The translations under genes were made by a program, and so were the position numbers. This document shows positions 55,050 to 64,000 of a stretch of 64,000 nt of DNA, one piece after another. The stretch's first letter is position 1. The number at the start of each line of letters is the position of its first letter. This stretch comes from JAPUME01 sp027294185 (lineage in GTDB: Bacteria > Acidobacteriota > Terriglobia > UBA7540 > JAPUME01): contig CAUVWZ020000001.1 of the NCBI GenBank assembly GCA_963555835.3, positions 434,001 to 498,000 of the forward strand, written 5' to 3'. The notes beneath the pieces are model-generated. The model saw nothing but the letters and a program-made list of their open reading frames with translations, did no database searches and was not told where the DNA came from.

Positions 55050-57383
55050 CTATAAGGGGAAGAAACGGAATCGAACTCCTGCCGTAACCGTCACCGGAAC
55101 CCCGATAATGACCACGGGAACGGCACGGACCGGGTAGCTTCGATTGAACAGATTTTCGACCGAAAGAAATGGTTCCCAGCGGTTGCCGAGCGTCCGAGAC
55201 AGGCTCAGGTCGGCAACGAAGAAATCGCCCAACTGAAGCTGGTTTTGGTCGTCATCGAACCGCACGCTCTCATACCTTGCTTGAAAATTCAGGCGCAGTT
55301 GCTTCGGATGGAAATAACCTATCCCCATGCCGGCCCGGTGTCGCGGAACCTGGGGAATAAATCTCCCTACGAGCTCCGCTTGCAGGGGATTGCTTTCAAT
55401 GGTGGATTCGTTGAAGAGGTACCCACCCCGAAAGCGCCATTGGGAATTGAGACGGTATTCCACCTGCCCGCTCACGCCCCGCGCACGCGTGCGCCCCAGA
55501 TTCCGCCGCTGCCGGATGATGAGCTCCGGCGTCACCGACAGGGTCACGTTCGAGATGGGATTCTTCAGCCGGTTCCAGAAGCCCGTCACGCGCAGGAAAA
55601 GCTTCGGGCTCAAGGGGAAGTTCAGCCCGACCTCGCCCCCTGTCAGGCGTTCCGGTCCCAGGTCCGGGTTTGCTTCCGTCGCCACGTTTCCCACTCGGAA
55701 GGGCCGATACAGCTCGTTGAGAGTCGGAGCCCGGAAACTCTGGTAGAACGAAGCACGCACGGCCACCCGTCGGCGCAGGTGAACCCGAAGGCCCACCCGG
55801 GGACTTACGGCCGACTCTTCCGTATTCGGGAACTGCGTCAACGTGGTCTGTTGGGTGGGGTTGAAAGTTTCCAGGCGCGATGCGGAAAAATTCCGCCACG
55901 AGTCGAATCGTGCACCCAGGACCAGCATGACCCGGGGAATCGCCGTTACAACATCCTCCACATAGAAGCCCGCCAACTGCTGAGAGGCCACGATGAGACG
56001 GTCTCGAATGTTCACGTTCGTCGGCGTAAAAACCTCCTCACGGTCCTCCGCCCCAATCCAACGGCCGTCACCACCCACCGAAAACCGATGAGAAGAGTAG
56101 AGGCGCCCGGACCATTGCGCACTGACGCCGACATCGTGCGAGGGAATATCCTGAACGAGAGCAATGGATTCCGATTGCCTGTCCGATGAGACTCGGGAAA
56201 AATCGCTCTTGAAATCCTGAATGTGCGAAAAAAGATTCACCCGCCAGGCGCCCTCCTCAGAGGTACGGCCTTGCAATCCGCCACCCAGATATGTTTCCTG
56301 AGTGGAATTCTGTTGGAGAAGAGTTCCGTTTTGTCGATCCTCGTGGAAAACGCGGCCATTGGTGAAAAGGTTGATTCGTGAGTCCGTCGTATAATCGAGC
56401 CGCCAGTTGAAGGTCTGGTGTCGTGAGTCGGCCTTCACGTCGACCGGACCACGCTCCTCCGCTCGAACAATCTTGTATCCTCCGATGCGAAATACTCTTC
56501 CGCCAACCGCCAGGCCCAGCCGCCCCCATCGCCTTTGGCCGAACGCTTCCAGATCGCCAATTCCTCTCATGCCCGTCTGACCTTTGATTTCGAGGTCGTT
56601 TCGCTTCGCTCGTTTCGTGGTTACACGGATTACGCCGCTCATCGCCGAGCTGCCGTAGAGGTTGGAAAGTCCACCCTCGGCCACCTCGATCTTTTCGATC
56701 TGCAGGGTCGGAACCTTGCTCCAGTAGACGTGATTTCCAAAAGGATCGTTGTGCGGGATCCCATCCAGCAGCACCAACGTGCGGCTGGCACCGCTGGCCC
56801 CGATGCCTCGGAGCGACACTCCCTGTGCCGTCGGATGAGAAACCAGACTGCTGGTTCGGCGGAAAAGACTGAAGCTTGGAATTTGTTTCAAAATATCGGC
56901 CAGCGACAGCGCGGCGGATCCCTTGATATCCTCTTCGGTGAGCACGTTCACCTCGGTGGGGATATCTCCCAGCCGCTGCTCGGAGCCGGTGGCGGTAACC
57001 GTCAAGGTTTCCCTCAACGGGGCAATCCGAAGAGTCACACGCAAGACGACGGTTTCCCCCGAACTCACATCGACGCTTCGGCTCGTTACCTCAAAGGGTG
57101 TCGATTCAATTTGGATTGTATAACTGCCGATGGGAAGACGCGGAAATTCAAACCGCCCTTGCCTGTCTGTCCGCCTGTTCCGAGGGAGATTGACTTCCAC
57201 TCCCTGCAAGGAGACGAGTGCACCGGCAATCGGGGCCCGGTCCGGATCCGTTACCACTCCTTCAATTTTCCCTTCACCGTTTTGCGCCCTCATCGCCGCG
57301 GGCTGCCGGGCACAGAGATTACCCTCTCCTCCCAGTAACAGCAGCATCAGCGGAGTGACCAGGCGCAAATTCACTTTGAACAT
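55050..57383 (-). CDS. TonB-dependent outer-membrane receptor
   Basis: The 777-residue protein has a signal peptide and an N-terminal carboxypeptidase-regulatory-like domain (GKIEGVVTDPDRAPIAGALV). The plug is LTEEDIKGSAALSLADILKQ to RGIGASGASRTLVLLDGIPH, and a 22-strand barrel ends VTVTAGVRFRFFPL. The plug resembles those for cobalamin or iron complexes (NDPFGNHVYWSKVPT). The ligand is not decided by context. It uses TonB-ExbBD energy; those genes are not in the window. Confidence 0.9.
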   Translation of the reverse strand: MFKVNLRLVTPLMLLLLGGEGNLCARQPAAMRAQNGEGKIEGVVTDPDRAPIAGALVSLQGVEVNLPRNRRTDRQGRFEFPRLPIGSYTIQIESTPFEVTSRSVDVSSGETVVLRVTLRIAPLRETLTVTATGSEQRLGDIPTEVNVLTEEDIKGSAALSLADILKQIPSFSLFRRTSSLVSHPTAQGVSLRGIGASGASRTLVLLDGIPHNDPFGNHVYWSKVPTLQIEKIEVAEGGLSNLYGSSAMSGVIRVTTKRAKRNDLEIKGQTGMRGIGDLEAFGQRRWGRLGLAVGGRVFRIGGYKIVRAEERGPVDVKADSRHQTFNWRLDYTTDSRINLFTNGRVFHEDRQNGTLLQQNSTQETYLGGGLQGRTSEEGAWRVNLFSHIQDFKSDFSRVSSDRQSESIALVQDIPSHDVGVSAQWSGRLYSSHRFSVGGDGRWIGAEDREEVFTPTNVNIRDRLIVASQQLAGFYVEDVVTAIPRVMLVLGARFDSWRNFSASRLETFNPTQQTTLTQFPNTEESAVSPRVGLRVHLRRRVAVRASFYQSFRAPTLNELYRPFRVGNVATEANPDLGPERLTGGEVGLNFPLSPKLFLRVTGFWNRLKNPISNVTLSVTPELIIRQRRNLGRTRARGVSGQVEYRLNSQWRFRGGYLFNESTIESNPLQAELVGRFIPQVPRHRAGMGIGYFHPKQLRLNFQARYESVRFDDDQNQLQLGDFFVADLSLSRTLGNRWEPFLSVENLFNRSYPVRAVPVVIIGVPVTVTAGVRFRFFPL

Positions 57384-57555
57384 TCCCTGCCTTCAAAACG
57401 GGAGCTTCAGAGTAACTTAAATCAAGGGAACCTTAAAGAGGAGAGCTAACCCCAGACTTCTTGTTTCAAGCAGTCGCATATCGTCGTCACGATCCGAAGG
57501 TTTTGGGGATTATCCCGCCCTGCTTTCCGGTTTGGGAAGGAGAAAGGTGAGATTC

Positions 57556-58524
57556 TCAGACCGCTACAAACAGGCTTACCGCAAAGGGCCACTCCTCATC
57601 GATCCATTGGGCCTTACACCGAAAGCCGGTTCTTTTGGCCATCTGAAGCGCTTCATCGAGTTTGAACTTGCGGCAGCTTTCGGTCCGGATCGTTTCCCCC
57701 TTGCGGAAGGAAACTACCAGGTCGCAATGGGAGATGGACACGGACTGGTCCACCTCGGAGACGAGATGCATTTCAATGCGAGACGCCTTCGAGTTGTAGC
57801 GGGCGTCGTGCCGGAACCGGGACAAATCGAAATTCGCTCCCAAATCACGATTCATCCGGGCCAACACGTTCAGATTGAACGCGGCGGTAATTCCAAGAGA
57901 ATCGTTGTAGGCAGGCAGCAACTGGGCAAGAGGTTTTACGAGGTCGGTCCCCAGCAGAAGCGCATCACCGGGCATCATGCTTCGTTGCACCTGGCTCAGG
58001 AACCATTCAGCCTCTCCGCCGTCGAAATTTCCCACCGTGCTGCCCAGGAACAGAACCGCCAGCGATTCCCCCTTGGGGCGTTGAGCGCCGACCTCTTCCA
58101 TGCCCTTCAGGTAAGTTCCTTCGAATCCTTTGAAGGTCAACGACTCAAGAGAGGCAAGCTCCTGCCGGCAAATTTCGAGGGCTGCGGGGGAAATCTCAAT
58201 CGGATAGTAGGTCGTGGGTTGCCGCCGGCAGAGGGGTCCCAGAATCCAGCGGGTTTTTTTGCCGGTTCCTGCGCCGAGCTCCACTACGTGAGCGGGAAAT
58301 CCCATGCGTTCTGCGATTTCATCCGCATGACCCCTTAAGATCCGCTCATCGGCGCGCGTCACGCCATACTCCGGCAGCAGGCAGATCACTTCAAACAGCA
58401 AGGAACCGATGTCGTCGTAGAGATACTTGGGGGGAAGAGTTTTTTGACCGTCGTGGCCCAATCCCGCGCGGACATCAGCGGCAAATTCAGATCTCAGGTC
58501 CACAGAGGGGGCAGAAGAAGACAC
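57556..58524 (-). CDS. egtD: L-histidine N-alpha-methyltransferase (ergothioneine)
   Basis: The start is GTG 58524 after AGGAATAGGA. The 322-residue EgtD-type enzyme opens with KTLPPKYLYDDIGSLLFEVI and has the SAM motif HVVELGAGTGKKTRWIL, then YYPIEISPAALEICRQEL and LFLGSTVGNFDG. It trimethylates histidine to hercynine, the first step of ergothioneine synthesis. It is 15 bases downstream of egtB in the same operon. Confidence 0.92.
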   Translation of the reverse strand: MSSSAPSVDLRSEFAADVRAGLGHDGQKTLPPKYLYDDIGSLLFEVICLLPEYGVTRADERILRGHADEIAERMGFPAHVVELGAGTGKKTRWILGPLCRRQPTTYYPIEISPAALEICRQELASLESLTFKGFEGTYLKGMEEVGAQRPKGESLAVLFLGSTVGNFDGGEAEWFLSQVQRSMMPGDALLLGTDLVKPLAQLLPAYNDSLGITAAFNLNVLARMNRDLGANFDLSRFRHDARYNSKASRIEMHLVSEVDQSVSISHCDLVVSFRKGETIRTESCRKFKLDEALQMAKRTGFRCKAQWIDEEWPFAVSLFVAV

Positions 58525-58539
58525 TCCTATTCCTTTCCT

Positions 58540-59871
58540 TTATCTCTCCACACACCGGAAAGCGGCATAGACAAAAGGGTAGTGCGGCTGGAACCAATTC
58601 CGGAAGGATCGCCGCAACATGCAGGCTGCCGTGAAAGGCGACCCCCCTTTGGCCACATAGTGTTTCCCATCAAAGAAATTGGCGGAATAGCGCGGATAAA
58701 GAGGGAATACCTGGAAGCCGGAAAAGGGTTCGAATAGTGTCGATGTCCACTCCCACCCGTTTCCAACCAGATCGTCGAGGCCGAACCCGCTGCGACCGGC
58801 GGGGTAAGCACCCACGGAAGTGGGGTCCCGGAGCTGGAAATTGAAGTTGCCATGGCACACCCCGGGCGCCTCATCTCCCCAGGGATAGGCGCGCTCCCTC
58901 CCCTCGGGAGTTCCATAAGCTGCACGGTGAAACTGAGCTTCCGTGGGGAGAGCCTTCCCTCGCCAGTGAGCATACGCAGATGCTTCGGCATGGCTCACGT
59001 ACGCGGGCCAATCGAGCGGCAGCGGGATTTCCGCAAACATCGTACGCCAGTACCAATCCTCTCCCTGAAGCAGCCAGAACCCCGGATGAGTTATTTCCTG
59101 GGAAGTTTTCCATTCCCAATCGGGCGGGGTCCAAAAGGCGCGGTCGTCGTAAGCGCCCGAACCAATGAACTTCAGGAAATCGCCGTTCGTTACGTTTTGG
59201 GCGTCGATGCGGAAGGCCCCCACATCGACGCTCTGCGGGTCAAACTCGTTGTCCCAGCCGAAATCGAAACTCTCCTGCCTCACAAGTCCCAGGGTGGCCG
59301 ACCCGGCGGGAATCTCCACCACGCAAGGCGCCGGAGAAGGCACGGCAGGTTGCGGTGATCCGGGTTGAAGAATCTTCTTCGAGAGCGGCATCTGATGGAG
59401 CAAATAGGCAAAGGTTTCGGCGTGCATCAAACGGTGCTCGATGGCCAAATGAAAGATTGCGCCGCCCTCAAGGGCAGAATGCGATGGGGCTGATAAGGAA
59501 AAATCTCTCAGACATTCGTCCACCGACTCTCGAACCGTCCGATTGTACTCCTCAATTTCGGAAACCGAGGGCCAGTCCGAGGACCTATCCGTGGGAAGGT
59601 CGCCGCCCACCGGGTCAATGCCAAAGGCGAACAACTGATCGAAGGAATCGTGGAAGGGCTCGCTACCGAAGGCCCCACGGCAAACCAGATTCCAGTCAAA
59701 CGCCTCGAAGTGTCCCAGGTAAAAAATGCTTCGATGGCGCTCGGGAATGGGGCGGTCATAGAGGGCGTCGGGACGCAGGAGACCGATCAGTTCATCCGTC
59801 CGTGCCCGCGCCTCTGCCAGACGGACCATCAAGTCCTGGCGAACTTCCGCATCCCTCAAAGGCTCACTCAC
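58540..59871 (-). CDS. egtB: Ergothioneine biosynthesis sulfoxide synthase EgtB
   Basis: The start is GTG 59871 with GAGGAG five bases before it; the open frame reaches 39 codons further without need. The 443-residue enzyme has an N-terminal DinB-like domain with iron ligands in HLAIEHRLMHAETFAYLLHQ and a C-terminal formylglycine-generating-enzyme-like domain (VEIPAGSATLGL ... YPWGDEAPGVCHGNFNF ... GNGWEWTSTLFEPFSGF). It joins hercynine with a thiol donor using O2. EgtA, EgtC and EgtE are not nearby. Confidence 0.9.
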   Translation of the reverse strand: MSEPLRDAEVRQDLMVRLAEARARTDELIGLLRPDALYDRPIPERHRSIFYLGHFEAFDWNLVCRGAFGSEPFHDSFDQLFAFGIDPVGGDLPTDRSSDWPSVSEIEEYNRTVRESVDECLRDFSLSAPSHSALEGGAIFHLAIEHRLMHAETFAYLLHQMPLSKKILQPGSPQPAVPSPAPCVVEIPAGSATLGLVRQESFDFGWDNEFDPQSVDVGAFRIDAQNVTNGDFLKFIGSGAYDDRAFWTPPDWEWKTSQEITHPGFWLLQGEDWYWRTMFAEIPLPLDWPAYVSHAEASAYAHWRGKALPTEAQFHRAAYGTPEGRERAYPWGDEAPGVCHGNFNFQLRDPTSVGAYPAGRSGFGLDDLVGNGWEWTSTLFEPFSGFQVFPLYPRYSANFFDGKHYVAKGGSPFTAACMLRRSFRNWFQPHYPFVYAAFRCVER

Positions 59872-60162
59872 AGGTCTCCTCGGTTGAAAAAGCGGGTTGA
59901 AGTGGATACAACAGGTAGGATCCCAATTGATTCGTTCCCGACACAGCCAATAACGTGCCTTTTTATCCGGTGCCCAACGGAAAGTCAAGCGTTCTCTGAG
60001 GAAATTCTCGCCCTATGGAATCCCAGGATTTTGCGGATAAACCGTGGCCTCCCGCTTGCATCTTCCGCGGTTGGGTTTCAACTGATAACCGGATACGGGG
60101 ACAATCGGGCAGGGATTCCGGTATAATCCTCAGCGAAACTCTCAAATTTATTGGGGTGTGCC

Positions 60163-61287
60163 ATGAGCTTCTCGCGACGGGACTTTCTTAAGCAGGCGGC
60201 GGTTACGGCTTCAGTGGTCGGGTGGAGCAATATAGCGAGTCGAGGCAGCTCCTTACCGGCGGGGTCCCCCTCTCCCGACGACAAACCTCTGGGATATGCC
60301 GTGGTAGGCATCGGTCAGTTGACCAAGGGCCAGGTCATCCCCGCCTTCCGAAATACCAAGCAATCGCGGCTGACAGGATTCGTCAGCGGTGACCGCGAAA
60401 AGGCGCTTCGCTGGGCAAGCGATTATGGGGTCCCGGAGAAAAACATCTATAACTATCAAAACTACGACGAGATGGCTTCGAATCCCGACATCGACGCCGT
60501 TTATATCGCCCTGCCGAACAACATGCACGCCGAATACACCATTCGCGCCGCCCGCGCCGGCAAGCATGTGCTGTGCGAAAAGCCCATGGCCAACTCCGTC
60601 GCCGATTGCCAGGAAATGATCGATGCCTGCAAAAGGGCCAAACGCGGCTTGATGATCGCCTACCGCCTCCAGTACGAACCGAACAACCTGGAAGCCGTGC
60701 GGATGGTGCGCTCGAACGAGCTGGGGCTGCTGAAATTTATCGACGCAGAGTTCGCCTTTATCATCGGCGACCCCACGCAGTGGCGGCTGAAGATGGATAT
60801 GGCCGGAGGCGGGCCGCTGGTGGACATCGGCATATACTGCATTCAGGCCGCCGGCTACCTCTCAGGTGAAGACCCGGTGCGCGTCACCGCCCACTCCTGG
60901 ACCACCGACCCGGTGAAATTCCGCGAAGTGGAGGAAAACATCACCTTCACCCTGCAATATCCGAGCGGGCTGGCTGTGAACTGTTTCTCGAGCTACGGTT
61001 TGAGTGGGCTGAATCGCTACCGCGCCCTGGGACCCAAGGGCTGGGTGGAGATGGATCCCGCCTACTCCTATCGAGGACTTCGACTGAAGGTTTCCCTGGG
61101 AGGCGAAGTCGAAGACCGCACCCGGCCGGTTGGCGATCAGTTCGCAAGGGAGATCGACCGCTTCACAGAGGATATACGGGCGGGCCGCAATCCGAAGGCA
61201 TCCGGCGAAATGGGATTGCGCGACACCAGGATAATAAAGGCGATCTACGAAGCCGCGCGCACGGGCGCACCCGTAACCATCTCCTAG
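60163..61287 (+). CDS. Gfo/Idh/MocA-family oxidoreductase with Tat signal
   Basis: The start is ATG 60163; a TTG four codons earlier is less likely. The 374-residue protein has a twin-arginine signal (SRRDFLKQAAVTASVVG), the NAD(P) motif YAVVGIGQLTKGQVIPAF, then VYIALPNNMHAEYTIRAARA, the family motif HVLCEKPMANSV and a C-terminal domain with GGGPLVDIGIYCI. It resembles glucose-fructose oxidoreductase, a periplasmic enzyme exported with its cofactor. The sugar substrate is inferred. Confidence 0.88.
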   Translation: MSFSRRDFLKQAAVTASVVGWSNIASRGSSLPAGSPSPDDKPLGYAVVGIGQLTKGQVIPAFRNTKQSRLTGFVSGDREKALRWASDYGVPEKNIYNYQNYDEMASNPDIDAVYIALPNNMHAEYTIRAARAGKHVLCEKPMANSVADCQEMIDACKRAKRGLMIAYRLQYEPNNLEAVRMVRSNELGLLKFIDAEFAFIIGDPTQWRLKMDMAGGGPLVDIGIYCIQAAGYLSGEDPVRVTAHSWTTDPVKFREVEENITFTLQYPSGLAVNCFSSYGLSGLNRYRALGPKGWVEMDPAYSYRGLRLKVSLGGEVEDRTRPVGDQFAREIDRFTEDIRAGRNPKASGEMGLRDTRIIKAIYEAARTGAPVTIS

Positions 61288-61370
61288 AGGTCCGCAATCG
61301 CCATACTTCCTTCAAAATGCAAGTTTCCCTGCCCTGAACCTTCGGGCGAGGGAAACTTTGTCTGCCCCGC

Positions 61371-62288
61371 ATGATCGTACTCATTGCAATCTTAATCGGC
61401 GCCGTTGTGGCGATGGTTTTTCCCGATTGGTTCTTGTGGATGGCACCGGCGATGCGGCCCGGCTTTGCGTTCACGATGCTCTTTGTGGGAACGCTTGTTC
61501 GGCCCGAACAGGTCCGGGCGTTTTCCCGCAGCCCTTCCCGCGCTCTTGCAGGTCTTGGAGCCCAATACACCATCATGCCCCTTACGGCCTGGGCAATTTC
61601 TCAGGCCTTCGACGATCCGCTGCTTCAAGTGGGAATCGTTCTGGTCGGCTGCATGCCCGGGGCGATGGCCTCAAACGTCATGACCCTGTTGTTCAAGGGT
61701 GATCTCATCCTGTCGGTAGCCATGACGACGCTCGCCACTCTTAGCTGCCCCCTCATTCTGGCCTTCTGGCTGCCCCTTCTGGCCGATACGCGGGTCGAGG
61801 TAGCCGTGGGGCCCCTGGCCTGGAACGCCACCTGGATGGTCGTCCTGCCGGTGGCGGTGGGAATCGGAATCCGGTATCTCACCTCAGAGATGCCACCCCG
61901 TTGGGACCGCACGGCGACGGTTCTGGCTTCGACCGCCATCGTGCTCATCATTCTGGTCGTAGTAGCCGTGAACCGCGAACAACTGTCCCGCATCGGTCCC
62001 GCCCTGGCGTTGGCGATGCTCGGGTTGAACCTGGCCGGGTACTCGCTGGCTTACGGGGCAGGAAGGTTGCTTCGCTGGCCAATCGTACAACGCCGGACGC
62101 TGGTGATTGAGGTGGGAATGCAAAATGCAGGACTGGGCTCGGTCCTGGCGCTCACACACCTGGGCGAAGCAGGGGCGGTGCCGAGCGCTTTTTACACCGT
62201 TCTCTGTATGATCACAGCCTCGCTGGCCCTGCCTCTGCACAGGAGAAATCGAGCCAATGATCCGGCAGACAATACTCAGGCCAGTTGA
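61371..62288 (+). CDS. Bile-acid:sodium symporter (BASS) family transporter
   Basis: The 305-residue integral membrane protein has about nine to ten helices. Family markers are PAMRPGFAFTMLFVGTLVRP, VLVGCMPGAMASNVMTLLFK (crossed helix motif) and LVIEVGMQNAGLGSVLALTH. Such transporters import organic acids or sterol-like anions with Na+. It starts 84 bases after the oxidoreductase and overlaps the convergent SDR gene by 13 bases. Confidence 0.88.
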   Translation: MIVLIAILIGAVVAMVFPDWFLWMAPAMRPGFAFTMLFVGTLVRPEQVRAFSRSPSRALAGLGAQYTIMPLTAWAISQAFDDPLLQVGIVLVGCMPGAMASNVMTLLFKGDLILSVAMTTLATLSCPLILAFWLPLLADTRVEVAVGPLAWNATWMVVLPVAVGIGIRYLTSEMPPRWDRTATVLASTAIVLIILVVVAVNREQLSRIGPALALAMLGLNLAGYSLAYGAGRLLRWPIVQRRTLVIEVGMQNAGLGSVLALTHLGEAGAVPSAFYTVLCMITASLALPLHRRNRANDPADNTQAS

Positions 62289-63073
62289 CCACCGTCCACG
62301 AACAGGAGAACGCCGGTAACATAGTCCGCATCACGCGAGGCGAGGAAGGTGGCCGGTCCGGCGATATCTTCCGGCCAACCCAGTCGTCCAAGAGGAAGGA
62401 GGTTCGCGTATTTCTTCATGAACTTCCGGTCTTTCATGATGGGCGCGGTAAGGCGGGTTCGAATAAATCCCGGCCCCACGCAGTTCACGTTGATCCCATG
62501 CGGGCCGAGCTCCCGAGCCATGGTTTTCCCCAACAGAAACAAACCGGCCTTCGAAGCATTGTAGGGAGCCATCAGGCCTTCGCCGTCCCAGGAGTTGGTG
62601 GAGGCCATGAAAACGATCTTGCCACCTTGCTGCTTGATCATCTGTTTCGCCACCAGCCGGGAAACCAGAAAGGCCCCCTTCAGGTTGACCTCCATCGTCT
62701 GATCCCAAAATGCTTCCGAAGTTTCCATGAAGGGAACAGGCTTGCCGATGCCGGAGACATACATCAGCACGTCGATGCGCCGATGCCAGGCGAGGACCTG
62801 GCGGACCAAACGCTCGACCTGGGCTGCGCGACGGACGTCGGTGGGAATCGTACGCACCTTGCCCCCTGCGGCGCTGATCTCGGCTTTCGTCTCGGCCAGC
62901 TTGGGCCGGTCGACGTCGGCAATGACGAGATGGGCCCCTTCCCGCGCCAGGCGCGTGGCAATGGACTTCCCGATACCCTGCGCGCCTCCCACAATTAAGC
63001 AAACCTGACCGTCGAATCGATCCGGAATGAAATGGTCTTTTCTGTTTTTGCCCCCTCGCTTTGGGACCCTCAT
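62276..63073 (-). CDS. Short-chain dehydrogenase/reductase
   Basis: The 265-residue classical SDR has the cofactor motif LIVGGAQGIGKSIATRLA, an acidic residue after beta-2 (VIADVDRP, favouring NAD), catalytic Ser in VFMASTNSWDGEG and YNASKAG (Tyr and Lys). It has a family-typical C-terminus (ADYVTGVLLFVDGGQLA). It resembles glucose dehydrogenase/3-oxoacyl reductase types. The substrate is unknown. Confidence 0.88.
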   Translation of the reverse strand: MRVPKRGGKNRKDHFIPDRFDGQVCLIVGGAQGIGKSIATRLAREGAHLVIADVDRPKLAETKAEISAAGGKVRTIPTDVRRAAQVERLVRQVLAWHRRIDVLMYVSGIGKPVPFMETSEAFWDQTMEVNLKGAFLVSRLVAKQMIKQQGGKIVFMASTNSWDGEGLMAPYNASKAGLFLLGKTMARELGPHGINVNCVGPGFIRTRLTAPIMKDRKFMKKYANLLPLGRLGWPEDIAGPATFLASRDADYVTGVLLFVDGGQLA

Positions 63074-63373
63074 GCGGGCTCACCTCCGATTTACTCGATG
63101 AATGTCGCAAGTTTCCTTCGAGAATACCTTTTAGAGCCGTTTGTTCGCAACCCAACGATGAAAAGGGGGGGGAATTGATCTCGGGAATCACGAAGGACTA
63201 CGAAACGCACAAGCTGCCGTCTAAGAGGGGGTGGCGACAAAAAGATCTTATGGGGAGGGAAACGGCCGCGGGCAGGGAATTCCAGGCTAGACCGTTCCAC
63301 GCCAACCCGCTAAAATAGCTTAATCTGGAGAATAACTGCCTGCGGCGGAAAATATGTAACCGTGGGATTGCTC
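63074..63373. other. Intergenic stretch without a supported gene
   Basis: Short frames on both strands do not resemble any family. This is probably the upstream region of the SDR gene (leftward) and of the decayed PQQ gene (rightward). No convincing promoter pair or hairpin was found. Confidence 0.4.
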
Positions 63374-63710
63374 ATGCGTATAACTTTGAAGACAAAGATT
63401 TTAGCCTCAATCGGGGTCGTGTGGCTTCTGAGCTTCCCCGTGACATGACAGGGAAGTCGGGAAACTGGCCTGACAGGAGCGTCTGCCGGCAGGCGGCAAA
63501 TTTTACGCCAGCATCGTGTCGGCCGACGGGAAGCTTTATACGATGAGCGGGGAAGGAATTGCCTGCGTGCTTGAGGCGGGTCCAACCTATAAAGTTCTAA
63601 GCACGAACGACATGGGAGAGCGCTGCATGGCCACGCCGGCCATTTCGAACGGCCAGATATATATCCGTTCCGACAGCGCGCTTTACTCCATCGGACAACC
63701 TCATAACTGA
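63374..63710 (+). pseudogene. PQQ-propeller (BamB-like) secreted protein reduced to its two ends
   Basis: ATG 63374 encodes a signal peptide (MRITLKTKILASIGVVWLLS...) that stops at TGA 63446-63448. A second frame from about 63472 to 63710 gives only the last propeller blade (GKFYASIVSADGKLYTMSGE ... MATPAISNGQIYIRSDSALY). The middle 350 or so residues are missing. The next gene (63724) belongs to the same family, so this is probably a deleted tandem duplicate. Confidence 0.65.
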
Positions 63711-63723
63711 GGGTGAGGGACTT

Positions 63724-64000
63724 ATGACTCCGGCGAAAACCATCACGAGAAGCGTCAAAATTGCTCTTACTGTGGCTCTCCTGGCTTCAGGCTTCGGAAT
63801 AGCGGCGGAGAAGCTGGTCGGCTCTCTCGCGGCAGCCTCCCCCACCCCGGCGGATAGCTCGCCGAGCTGGCCCTCCTGGCGAGGGCCGGAACAGAACGGC
63901 GCCTCGCGGGAAATCGGCCTGGTCGATTCCTGGTCCGCGGAGGGTGAAAATCTCCTTTGGAAGGCCCCTGTCGGTGGCCGCTCGACCCCGATCGTGATGA
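63724..64000 (+). CDS. PQQ-binding-like beta-propeller secreted protein (partial, runs off the end)
   Basis: ATG 63724 follows GAGGGA. The first 92 residues show a signal peptide (about 1-30) and the typical opening of outer-membrane PQQ-like propellers, SWPSWRGPEQNGASREIGLV, then WSAEGENLLWKAPVGGRSTP. The frame is open to the window edge. It is probably a periplasmic or surface propeller protein; whether it binds PQQ cannot be seen from this part. Confidence 0.8.
   Translation, partial: MTPAKTITRSVKIALTVALLASGFGIAAEKLVGSLAAASPTPADSSPSWPSWRGPEQNGASREIGLVDSWSAEGENLLWKAPVGGRSTPIVM

Overview
The window looks like a chromosomal piece of a GC-rich, didermic (outer-membrane) bacterium. The best guess is an Acidobacteriota-like lineage. 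This rests on gene content only: a TonB receptor with a carboxypeptidase-regulatory N-terminus, a CRTAC1-type FG-GAP/ASPIC protein, PQQ-propeller proteins, a large acetylxylan-esterase-like protein and an FTR1-DUF2318 iron system. There is no rRNA, no tRNA that I can recognise, no CRISPR array and no intact insertion sequence. Many small decayed remnants lie between healthy genes.

Layout. 1-3047: a partial gene end, a secreted Dabb-domain protein and a large secreted esterase. 3048-13780: a tightly packed heavy-metal (probably Cu/Ag) efflux cluster: small Cys/His secreted protein, CusC, CusB, CusA, a CYCYC-motif membrane-anchored protein whose frame continues through an in-frame UGA, a His-tailed cytochrome c, a YHS/heavy-metal-domain CopA ATPase and a duplicated-domain secreted protein. 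13800-21030: HEPN-like protein, enolase-superfamily dehydratase, ferredoxin, DksA-like zinc finger, LUD protein and Bax-inhibitor-1 protein, separated by palindromic repeats and decayed gene tails. 21025-25371: Xaa-Pro aminopeptidase, nagA interrupted by an amber codon, and a TPR protein. 25520-32130: the classic rimP-nusA-infB-ylxP-rbfA-truB operon with its promoter and leader hairpin. 32354-35218: UPF0173 hydrolase, O-methyltransferase, DoxX and TrxB. 35391-40348: an iron-uptake operon (FTR1-DUF2318 fusion, two FtsX permeases, and an ABC ATPase fused to a DtxR-type domain). 40499-44375: SM-like secreted protein, LexA, SbcD fragment and OLD-family nuclease. 44400-49400: a decayed zone surrounding a 930-residue CRTAC1/ASPIC/thioredoxin protein that also reads through an in-frame UGA. 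49321-51724: a two-gene di-myo-inositol-phosphate module. 52800-55019: ALDH-family enzyme and a CBM9-like protein. 55050-64000: TonB receptor, ergothioneine genes egtD/egtB, Gfo/Idh/MocA, BASS transporter, SDR, and two PQQ-propeller genes (one decayed, one running off the end).

The most exciting signal is selenocysteine. Two unrelated genes, 37 kb apart, are each interrupted only by UGA. Each continues in frame into conserved family sequence, and each UGA is followed by a hairpin whose loop begins with G-U exactly 19-20 nt after the UGA, the geometry expected of a bacterial SECIS element. In the metal-efflux gene the UGA creates a U-x-x-C motif. The proposal is that this organism decodes Sec and places a periplasmic selenoprotein inside a copper/silver efflux operon. 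No sel genes are present in the window, so this stays an inference.

Other themes are iron (the FTR1 operon with its own DtxR-like sensor fused to the ATPase), thermo/osmoprotection (DIP module), redox defence (ergothioneine, TrxB, DoxX), and ongoing gene decay (nagA, a MacB-type permease, a trypsin-like protease, a PQQ protein and three TPR-protein tails).
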